Assembly: GCA_033239125.1 (NCBI GenBank)
Contig: BSWB01000001.1
Location: forward strand, 9,684,501 to 9,748,500
DNA length: 64,000 nt
Source of the DNA: Fagopyrum homotropicum
Taxonomy: Eukaryota > Streptophyta > Magnoliopsida > Caryophyllales > Polygonaceae
Direction: 5' to 3'
Shown: piece by piece, positions 56,156 through 64,000 of the stretch
Layout of the letters: the number at the start of each line of letters is the position of its first letter
Position numbering within the stretch: the stretch's first letter is position 1
Position numbers and translations under genes: made by a program
The notes under the pieces: model-generated
The model's database searches: none
What the model was told of the DNA's origin: nothing
What the model saw: the letters and a program-made list of their open reading frames with translations, nothing else

Positions 56156-56454
56156 GTTGTGCGAACGCTATAAATACTATCTTGTTTGATTTGTACCGAG
56201 TTTGTTGTATGTGAAATAGTATAACATCGTAACATGAACAAGTAGAAAATTCAAATTCATATTTAAGAAGACAACCATGACGAAACCAGACAAGCAACAT
56301 AATCCCACATGACAATTATAAATAACATAATTGAATGTGAGTTTTCCATTTAAGATAAATTCGGATAAACAAACTCTAATGTATAACTACGATAACTATA
56401 ATATTTCTTGTTTTCGTATCATTTTATTTCTTATAACAAGGCATACAACACGAA
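56156..56454. other. RLP 3'-flank fragment and intergenic DNA
   Basis: 'gtttgatttgtaccgagttt' and 'gttgtatgtgaaatagtata' at 56175-56225 repeat the RLP 3' signature (compare 33525-33570). No gene. Confidence 0.55.
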
Positions 56455-56710
56455 GCAAGGGAGGGGTTACATTAGATGAATACCAAGTATATATAAACCA
56501 ATATTAAAGAGTTGGTAGATCGATCTTTCCAATGATAAGCACTGGAGTTCTTGATTGCTTGGATGGTGTGATGGGTACAAGCAGTAGCTGAAGTGAATTA
56601 GTTGTTATAGATTAGATTGTTTCTAACCTTCCAGGTGAAGTAAATGTAAGTGGTGATTGAAGAGATTTTGATGTTGGACAAGCTAGAGATCATGCTTAGG
56701 GGGATATGGT
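56455..56710 (-). pseudogene. LINE-F, short LINE 3' fragment
   Basis: The minus strand reads ITTYIYFTWKVRNNLIYNN, a stop, then ATACTHHTIQAIKNSSAYHWKDRS, matching the C-terminal end of ORF2 in LINE-A and LINE-C (ATCAHNIIQATKNHFSHHW). Only this end is present. Confidence 0.8.
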
Positions 56711-56715
56711 AATTG

Positions 56716-57390
56716 GAGGTGTTGAAATTTCCTACCACACCAAGACCTACTATCTGCTATTGCTCTACAGTCCCACCTATTTTATTTTTGCTTGCTTTGA
56801 AAGGAAGTTTACATTTTACTACTTTATTGTAATTTATTGCTTGTAAAATAACAGAAGTAGTGAATATCTTACAAAGTGGCAGGAAATATCTTCACAAGAA
56901 AGTGGTGAAACATATGAAGATATATATATATTTCCGGCAAGATACTTCGTACAACTGAAGGGAATTGTGTCCTTTAATTTAATGTGTAATGACTAAACTT
57001 GGAATAGGACAATTAACGAATATAATTCAATCCGATTATTTTAGGAGTCGTAGTGCTTTGCTAGAAGCCAACTATGATTAATGGGATTAAACGAGTTAAA
57101 CTCATGACTATTATAAACGGGTCCTATGAGGTCACACACTTTAAGTTGACGGACTAGATCAACGGGAATGATGGTTGAATATTAATATATATTGTATATT
57201 ATTAATATATTCATAATATGTATTTGTGAAATAATTCTATTAGTGTATGTTACAAAATAATGGAGACTAATAAATTGAGACTAATTAGTGTGGTATGACC
57301 ATGTTACAAATTGAGATTAATTAGTGTGGTATGACCACGTTACAAATTCAGTACAAATCAAACAAGTTGTAGTATTATTAACCTTTACTT
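56716..57390. repeat. RLP 3'-flank repeat, second copy, split by a 390-bp insertion
   Basis: 56716-56957 and 57346-57390 match 14716-14990 next to psiRLP-1. Between them lie about 390 bp absent from the other copy. The insert starts TG, ends near 'gttaca', and has an internal direct repeat ('taattagtgtggtatgacca' at about 57282 and 57321), so it may be a solo LTR. No RLP coding region follows; LINE-G begins at about 57411. Confidence 0.7.
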
Positions 57391-57410
57391 CACCTGTAAG
57401 GTTAGAAACG

Positions 57411-58160
57411 CTGGTCCAGGGATCTCCCCCTGGACTACTCTAGTCTTAGTTCCTTGCCCATTTGGATCACACTGCATGACCTGGACTATAGGTTTTGGTC
57501 AAAGCACATGCTGGCTAAGATTGGTTCAACCTTGGGAACCCCTATGCTTACCGATGCTTGTTCGGCCAATCAAGAGAGACTGGGCTTTGCTAGAATTCTG
57601 GTTGACATCAATGCCTCTCGCCCTCTCCTGTGTGAGATTACCTTGTCTGGGCCTGATGGTGTTTTCTTTGTGCAAAAGGTCACTTATGATTGGTTACCTC
57701 CTTGTTGCGATACTTGCCTGCTCTTTGGACATTGTTGTGTTCAGTAGAAGAAGATCCATACTAAAGGAAATCCTCCTTCCACCAAATTTATGAGCACCAC
57801 AAAATATAATAACCCTAACCCTAATATCGAGCCCCTCCTTCCCACCCCTGATCCTTCTATGAGGATTAGCCCAATGTCAGAGCGGAATGATGAGCATGCC
57901 CCCTGCTGGTGCTCCAGGTGTACCTTCTGCTATACCTCCTACCCTCACCCATTCGCTTGTTACTGCCTCTCAGCCTTCCACCTCCTTTGTTGCCCCCTCT
58001 CTTTCTGATAACCTCCCCCACCAATCTATTGTAACATTCACAAAACCCTACACTTCTCCACCCTCTCAACCCTGCTAATCCTCGTATCTTCCACCCCCAT
58101 CCTGCATTAAACTCAACCCTGATTACTCTGCTTCCATTCCTTGTCCTAATTCTCATACCC
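57411..58160 (+). pseudogene. LINE-G ORF1 relic
   Basis: Readable as LDYSSLSSLPIWITLHDLDY (57433 on) and SANQERLGFARILV, ending in a knuckle CDTCLLFGHCC and a TAG at 57745-57747. The rest of the Pro/Ser-rich tail runs on in shifted frames. It corresponds to residues 20-130 of the LINE-A ORF1 frame. Confidence 0.82.
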
Positions 58161-58184
58161 TTCCCTCCTCAGATCCTACATTGA

Positions 58185-60645
58185 TTGCTAGTGCCATCAA
58201 TGGTCAAAACAAAGTTGATCAATGATAGTACGAATGTGTGCATGGAATATCAGGGTTTGAATGATCCCACTAAACAAAGAGCAATCCAATCTTTTGCTAA
58301 GAAGCACAACCTAGACCTTATGGCCATTGTTGAGACTAGACTTAGGTCTAAAAATGTACAAAGAATCTCTAAATACATATTCCCTTCTTGGAGCCACATC
58401 TCTAACGCCTCCCTCTCTCACAATTGTTGTATATGGGTCTGGTGGAACTCGGAAAAACCTAACCTCGCCACTTCTATCATCTCTGACCAAATCATCCACT
58501 GCTACATTGCCAAACCCTTACCTAACCCTGAACAAGCCATTGAGGCTGAAGTCTCTTTCATCTATGCCCATAATGCGCCGGAAGATAGGCCTGATCTTTG
58601 GGCTGCCATCTCTACGTTGCGTCTCCTCAACTCTAACAAGCCCCGGTCCTTGTTGGGTGATTTCAATGTTACGCTTTCATCTAATGAGAAGACTACCAAT
58701 GGTCTGCCGAGTATTTTGCAGTCGTCTAATGAAATAGTGTCTTGCTTTGAGCATAACTTGCTCTCTGATCTCCCTTATTCTGGCTGTAAATTCTCGTTGA
58801 ATAACAAGCAAGCTGACTCCCGTATTTGGAGTAAACTTTATCGCATCGTTTCCAACTCGGTCTGGCTCACTGCCTTTCCCCATTTAAAAGCTCACTTCGA
58901 TCTTGCTGATGTTTTGGATCACTCCCCCGCCTTGCTCTTTACTGATTCGATGGATGCCAGGAGGTGCTATCCGTTCAGATTCAATAATGCTTGGGTAAAC
59001 CATAAGGACTTTTTAGACAAGATGAAGGATGCTTGGGACACGGTGGTTGAGGGTAACACTATGTTTAAGCTTACTAGGAAGTTGAAGATTCTTAAGCCCA
59101 TGCTTAAAAGGTTTCCTAGTGCCAAGATGGAGGATCTTCATGAGAATATCCTTGAACATCGTCGGCTCCTCCATACCACACAAATCAGACTTTAAACACA
59201 CCTCCATGATGCCTCTATCCAAGATGAGGAGACGAGGCTCTCGCTCTCTTTGAATGATAGCTATAAAGCTCTTCATTCCACATTGGCTCAGCTCTCCAAG
59301 ACCAACTGGATATCTCATGGGGACCAATACTCTTCCTTCTTTTTTAGGAGCATTAAGAATCGTAGGTGTGCAAACCACATCAATGCTATTCGATCCGGTG
59401 ATGGGACGATGTCCTATGACCCTATTACCATTGACAACACCCTGGTGAGCCACTTTAGCCTTGTCCTCAACCCCAAGTGCCATCCCCCTCACCTTCCTTA
59501 CCCCAATGTTTTCCTTCCCACCCTTAACCCGGAGAATGTTGCAACTCTGAGCGAGATAGTTACACCTGAGGAGATCAAGACAATTGTTTTCAATATTGGC
59601 AATAATAAGGCGCCGGGGCCGGACGGTTTTAGCTCTTTCTTCTTCAAATCTGCTTGGAGTATCATTCACAAGGACTTCTTTGATGCAATCCAAGACTTTT
59701 TCACCAATGACCGAATGCTGAAACAGGTTAACCATACTTATATCTCATTAATTGCTAAACGTGACTGTCCTTTTACGCCTTCAGATTACAGGCCCATTTC
59801 TTGTTGTAACACCATCTACAAGACCATCTCAAAGATCCTCTCGAAGCGTCTCAATACTTTCCTCCCGAATCTAATCAGCTTCAACCAAAGTGCATTCGTC
59901 TCCAAGCGCTCTATCAAGCATAATGTGCTTCTATGTCAAGAATTGTTCCACAAATATGGCAGGAAAAATATATCTCTGAGAGCTGCAATGAAGGTCGACA
60001 TCTCGAAGGCTTTTGACACTGTAAGTCACGACTTCATACTCCACTGTCTTCAAATAATGGGCTTTCCGACACATTTCATTACAATGATTAAGGAATGTAT
60101 CACTACTGCTTCATACTTTGTCAACATAAACGGTTCCCTAAAGGGTCATTTCCTTGGCACTCGTGGGTTGAGACAAGGATGCCCCCTCTCTCCTCCTCTT
60201 TTTGCTATTGCCATGGAATTTCAATCCAGAATGATCCAGTCTAATACTTCCAACCCTGAATTCGACTTTCACCCTAGATGCTCTTCTCCCAACATTACTC
60301 ACTTGGATTTTGCTGATGACCTTCTGCCGCTATGTAGAGGTGATACCCAGTCCATCAAGATTCTAAAAGATACACTTGATATGTTTGGCAAAGGCTCTGG
60401 ACTTGTAATTAACCATGCCAAATCTAATTTGTACTTTGGGGGGATGAACAATCTTGAGATTGAAAGAGTGGTTAATCTCACCGGCATGACTTTTGGATCC
60501 CTCCCTTTCCTCTATTTGGGTGTGCCGATTGGGAGTAGAAGGCTGAAGATTGCTGATTATCTCCCATTGATCCATAGGATCACGAAATATATTCAACCTT
60601 GGAGTACGAAGTCCCTGTCATATGCTGGAAGGGCTCAGATTTGTT
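58185..60645 (+). pseudogene. LINE-G ORF2, endonuclease and reverse transcriptase, broken
   Basis: The endonuclease start is shifted by one base (GLNDPTK follows a garbled SWNIR). Further on are DLMAIVETRL and LLGDFNVTLSSNEK. A TAA at 59193-59195 interrupts, and the same frame reopens to 60647. Reverse transcriptase has KAPGPDGFSSFFFKS, KVDISKAFDTVSHDF, RQGCPLSPPLFAIAME, LDFADDLL (catalytic Asp pair, near 60315) and YLGVPIGSRRL. The zf-RVT domain is missing because of the 3' cut. Confidence 0.9.
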
Positions 60646-60661
60646 AGATATTACATTCACA

Positions 60662-60750
60662 AAAGGTGTACACCAGAAGAGGGTGTTGACTCGCTGTATG
60701 TTTTGTTGACGAATAAACCGTTAGCAGATGTTGATGCTGCTTGTGCTTAA
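60662..60750 (+). pseudogene. NLR gene 3' tail, copy 2
   Basis: The last 29 codons of the NLR fragment at 25078-25383 (RCTPEEGV...LTNKPLADVDAACA, stop 60748-60750). Everything 5' of it has been replaced by LINE-G. Confidence 0.75.
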
Positions 60751-60917
60751 ACAATTTGATATGAAGTGTGAGCTTTTCAGTTTAAAATTATTGTCTTCTG
60801 ACTCCTGCAAATCTTTTACCTTAGCCACTAAAATGGTTTACAAGACAATCTATTTGTGCCTTTTCAATACTAAAAATAGTGTACAAGACTCCAGCAAGGA
60901 GCTTCAAACGTATGATA

Positions 60918-61610
60918 TCACATAGCTAAAGATACTGGACTGAATTTCCTGGCTGCTACTAGCCCTGTTGAGAGAGCTAACCCAAACAAAGCATGTAATC
61001 GAACGCATAGGTACTTTGCTATGAAGATCTTCGTATTGTCCTGCAAACGAAAATGTTCAATATCAGCGAATTACTGATATCAAGCACGAGAGACAATTAA
61101 AGTATGCATTTGTTCAATCTGATTATTTTCTCTGTACTCACGTTGTGATTTTGCTTGACATAGTTGATTATCATAACCCCAATTGGCATGGTTAGAACAC
61201 AAAAGAGCTGAAACAAATCACTAGTTAGAAAGATACTATCTTTTTGCAAGAAACATTACTGAATATAACAACTTTTCACAATGTGATTGGGTTTAATGTG
61301 CTAGGTAGAGGGATGATTCTTCTGAGACCGAATAAGATTGTAAGAGAGTACAAAGCGATGACTGTTGCTTTCACAACGTCTGCACCTGTTTCGGTGCCGA
61401 TTCTAACCTCAATTTGCTCAAGACTAGGAAACATTAGGTTCATTCAATTTTGAGGCAACAAAAGACAAGGAAAATTTAGCAAGATTTTACAAGTTCAATT
61501 AACAAGAATTTTACAAGTTGAGAAAAGAGTGTGAACTAATTAGAGAAGCTTTCACCTGATGAAAATGGCTACAAAAGAGAATTAGAGAGGTTGTAAAGAT
61601 GGAATTCTTC
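60918..61610 (-). pseudogene. 3' exons of a MenA/ABC4-type prenyltransferase gene, copy 2
   Basis: Exons at about 61610-61556 (LILFCSHFHQ), 61407-61297 (VRIGTETGADVVKATVIALY), 61207-61142 (LTMPIGVMIINYV) and 61040-60918 (DNTKIFIAKYLCVRLHALFG to a stop at 60918-60920). The last exon is intact here, including the Arg that is a stop in copy 1. But the donor after the second exon reads TTAAAC where copy 1 has GTAAAC, so that intron could not be spliced normally. N-terminal exons are absent here too. Gene identity rests on motif order, as for copy 1. Confidence 0.6.
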
Positions 61611-61796
61611 AGCATTGTTAGCCATTGAAAAAACTGCATTTCTATTGGACAAAGAATTATAAACTCTTCAGCATTGTTAGCCGTTAGAAAGATGGAATTC
61701 TTAGCTTGGACAAGTAGAATGATAAACTGTTTTGGATAGAAACAAAACACTGAAGCGTCATTTATGGAAAGATATTATATATTCTATTTAAATAAA

Positions 61797-61805
61797 TTAT
61801 ATTTA
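61797..61805. repeat. 9-bp target duplication of the Mutator-like element (partner 63142-63150)
   Basis: TTATATTTA, identical on both sides. Nine bases is the Mutator-superfamily length. Confidence 0.9.
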
Positions 61806-63141
61806 GAGAAAATTGTCTAGACAAGTACCATCTTTTGGGTTGACTAAACTTTTGTATCCCGTCCTTTTAACTATCAGAACAATACCTCATCTACTGACCC
61901 CGACCGAAGATTAGTATATATGGTACTGTTCACACGTTAACTTTTCAGATCTTTGTTAAATCTCAGGGGTAAAATTGTCCGATCCCACATAAACCCTAAG
62001 CCCCAAATTTCTGAAAATTAAAAAACCCTAATTTTATGAATGATTAACATGGTTACATGGCTTCTAAAATGGGTGGCAGCCACTAACGGAATACAACTTT
62101 GCAATTCAAAATTTAAAAACAAACAAACAATAATTGCTGATTGATTAGTGTGATTTATCAAAATTTAAAAACAAATAAAACAGTAATTAATGATTGAATA
62201 GTGTGATTTATTAAAATTAAAAAAAAACAGTAATTGCTCTCTCTCTCTCTTCTTTACGCATACATCAACCAACAACCTTCTCACTATTGACAAACTTTCT
62301 CACTAGCAACCATTTCTCTTCTCTGTGCAAACAGCAGTGAACCAATATCGACTTCTGTACTATTGTATGCAGTGTTGCAGATGAACCAATGGTGAATTAA
62401 AGATGATGAAATTAATAGCGATTCCGATTTGATTTCTTCTCTGTGCAGACGGCACCGCATACAATGGTGAATTAAAGAAAGCAATTTTTAAAGCTCAAAG
62501 TCCTAACCCCTCCATGTGATTTCCTCAGGCAATATCGACTTCTGCGACCGTCGCCCCCAAATATTCCATCCCGATTTCACATTCGTTCGAAGTAATTGCG
62601 ATTCCGATTCGAAAAGATAGATTTTAACCTAATATTTGTTTCAGCTGCTGAGTGTCGATCGATTGCCGCTTGATTGTGTCGAAAGCTTCTAGATCTTGAA
62701 AGTTGATAGCGATCGAGAAAATATGTCACTGTGCAAGGTTCAACCGGGGACGATGGTGGTAGTCTGCAAGCAATCGAAATAATCACTCAACAAGCTCAGT
62801 AGTTGGGGCTTAGGATTTTTTCAATTTTAACCCTTTAGTGGTTGCTACACATTTCATAAGACATGTAACCATGTTAATCATTCATAAAATTAGGGTTTTT
62901 CAATTTTCAGCAATTTGGGGCTTAGGGTATATGTGAGATTGGACAATTTAAGGCATAAAGGTTCATGCACAACATTACCCCTCAAAGTAACGCCGTTCTT
63001 CAGATTTAACGTGTGCACAGTACCGTATATACTAATCTTCGGTCGGGGTCAGTAGATGGGGTACCGTTCTGATAGTTAAAAGGATGAGGTACTAAAGTTT
63101 AGTCAGCCCCAAAGATGGAATACTGTTTAGATAATTTTCTC
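61806..63141. mobile_element. Mutator-like non-autonomous element, complete
   Basis: 1336 bp with inverted ends of about 280-330 bp: 'gagaaaattgtctagacaag' at the left pairs with the inverse of the right end ('gtttagataattttctc'), and the similarity continues inwards through 'accccgaccgaagattagta' and 'aaaccctaagccccaaattt'. A perfect 9-bp duplication flanks it. The inner 750 bp contain a (CT)n run near 62238 and two short minus-strand frames (62484-62284, 62786-62577) that I do not recognise; there is no transposase. If those frames derive from host genes this would be a Pack-MULE. Confidence 0.9.
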
Positions 63142-63304
63142 TTATATTTATATATTAGGTTAATTTGAATTTGATTTAATCATGATAATCTTTGTTAGTT
63201 TCCTTTAATTCTCTTGTAATCCTATATATATAGGATCATTATATTTTTAATAAACGTGTGTTCTACCTTATCATTCGTGTGGTCTTCTTCACCAAAATCT
63301 ATCA

Positions 63305-63316
63305 TGATATCAGAGC
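63305..63316 (+). other. Primer-binding site of the TRIM-like element
   Basis: TGATATCAGAGC directly after the left LTR end (ctatca), one base from the initiator Met tRNA complement TGGTATCAGAGC. Confidence 0.75.
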
Positions 63317-63732
63317 AGTTTGATCTCTCGTATCCTGACTTATCGGGTTTGTCACCTTACGAGACTGAACGCGGTTACGCGGGCATGAACAATAGTATTT
63401 CGTCCGATTAGGCTAGCCGGCCTTAAGGCACGCCGTCAACCTATCAGCGTCTAAGTCTACCATTGCCACCGATTTAATGGTGATTATATCAATCTATTGA
63501 TGTCGTCGATCTGCTGGTGGTGTCACCGCTCAACTGGTGTACTCGTTGATCCAGTCTTCAGCGTCATCCGTCTACCCACGCTTTAACTGTTGGGGTGTAT
63601 TGAAGGATATTATATATTCTATTTAGATAAATTATATTTATATATTAGGTTAATTTGAATTTGATTTGATCTTGATAATCTTCATTAGTTTCCTTTAATT
63701 CTCTTGTAATCCTATATATATAGGATCATTAT

Positions 63733-64000
63733 AGAAAGAATTGGCGATATAGCTAGTGCTGTTTCTTTTTCATCTTTGTATTCTAACCCCCACCTTTATC
63801 ACCAATTCGTTTTACAAAAAAAAGAAGAAAACATAATAAATTCAAATTGTTGCAGAGGAGTCACATCCCCAATATAATAAATTCAAATATGATTAGACAT
63901 TTACTTTTCACATTTATTTAGTTTTATAAATAGAAAGAGGGAAACATCATTTGGCTTGTAAAGAGAGAGAAAAATGGATTGAGTATGTAACGAGAGAAAG
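63733..64000. other. End of window, no feature seen
   Basis: AT-rich DNA after the truncated right LTR. No frame of note. Confidence 0.4.

Larger units (their letters stand above)
57411..60645 (+). mobile_element. LINE-G, LINE cut at its 3' end
   Basis: Carries ORF1 and most of ORF2 but stops abruptly at 60645 within SYAGRAQI, where LINE-A continues for about 1 kb to its A-tail. Loss of the 3' end cannot come from normal LINE insertion, so a later deletion or recombination joined it to the duplicated NLR/prenyltransferase block that begins at 60662. Confidence 0.92.
60662..62086. repeat. Duplicated block, copy 2 (partner 25295-26714)
   Basis: Colinear with copy 1 at a constant offset of 35367 over at least 750 bp. 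Here the block continues beyond 62086 into the complete Mutator-like element and the LTR element that hosts it, so this copy better preserves the original right side, while copy 1 better preserves the left side (NLR). Confidence 0.93.
61766..63732 (+). mobile_element. Short LTR element (TRIM-like) split by the Mutator-like element
   Basis: The left LTR is 61766-61805 plus 63151-63304, interrupted by the Mutator-like element. The right LTR starts at 63588 (TGTTGGGG) and matches to 63732, lacking its last 65 bp or so. LTRs of about 200 bp and an internal region of 283 bp with a primer site but no coding sequence fit the TRIM class. The 5' edge of the left LTR is unclear, and no polypurine tract is obvious. 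Confidence 0.7.

Noticed and set aside
62577..62786. Captured gene in the Mutator-like element
   Set aside because: The minus-strand frame has no domain I recognise. Listed only as a question under findings.

Overview
This window is nuclear DNA of a flowering plant, most likely a eudicot. It holds intron-less leucine-rich-repeat receptor-like protein (RLP) genes, plant-type LINEs, Copia elements with initiator-Met-tRNA primer sites, a Helitron, Mutator-, hAT- and CACTA-type DNA elements, and broken exons of plant genes. I cannot name the species. Nothing looks bacterial, viral or organellar.

The core is a cluster of one RLP family. Three copies have open frames: RLP-A (5645-7615), RLP-B (31510-33474) and RLP-C (52923-54893). 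Two large copies are broken: psiRLP-1 (15035-16919, minus strand) and psiRLP-2 (37161-42380, split by an insertion). Two short relics lie near 19845 and 52012. The proteins have a signal peptide, a Cys-rich N-terminal cap, 15 LRRs, a short island, 4 LRRs, one membrane span and a tail of about 10 residues with no kinase. Their cap and island most resemble the PSY1R/RLP2/RLP3 type. Each large copy carries similar flanking DNA, so the cluster grew by duplicating whole gene-plus-flank units. The 75-bp spacing from TATA box to ATG is kept in three of them.

Almost everything else is mobile DNA. Seven LINE pieces (A-G) and two Copia elements of one family (122-bp LTRs, both dead) make up much of it. 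From 26785 to 31093 lies a Helitron array: three head-to-tail units, two of them on an exact 1063-bp period that includes 59 bp of flanking DNA, built from about 25 copies of a 170-bp monomer. psiRLP-2 shows nesting: a LINE sits in the RLP, a hAT-type element in that LINE, and a piece of another LINE reverse transcriptase in the hAT element.

A block of about 1.42 kb occurs twice (25295-26714 and 60662-62086). It carries the last codons of an NLR (NBS-LRR) gene on the plus strand and, tail to tail on the minus strand, the last exons of what looks like a MenA/ABC4-type prenyltransferase gene (phylloquinone synthesis). The copies have decayed differently: copy 1 has a stop codon, copy 2 a lost splice donor. 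Both also share an LTR element interrupted by a Mutator-like element. In copy 2 that Mutator-like element is complete, with long inverted ends and a perfect 9-bp target duplication.

Other broken host-gene exons are an OTU-protease exon inside a CACTA-like element (49312-49434) and an exon resembling PQT3-type E3 ligases (17618-17730). Only the three RLP genes are likely to make host proteins. The novelty is in the architecture: the Helitron array with its co-amplified flank just upstream of RLP-B, and the duplicated NLR/prenyltransferase block.
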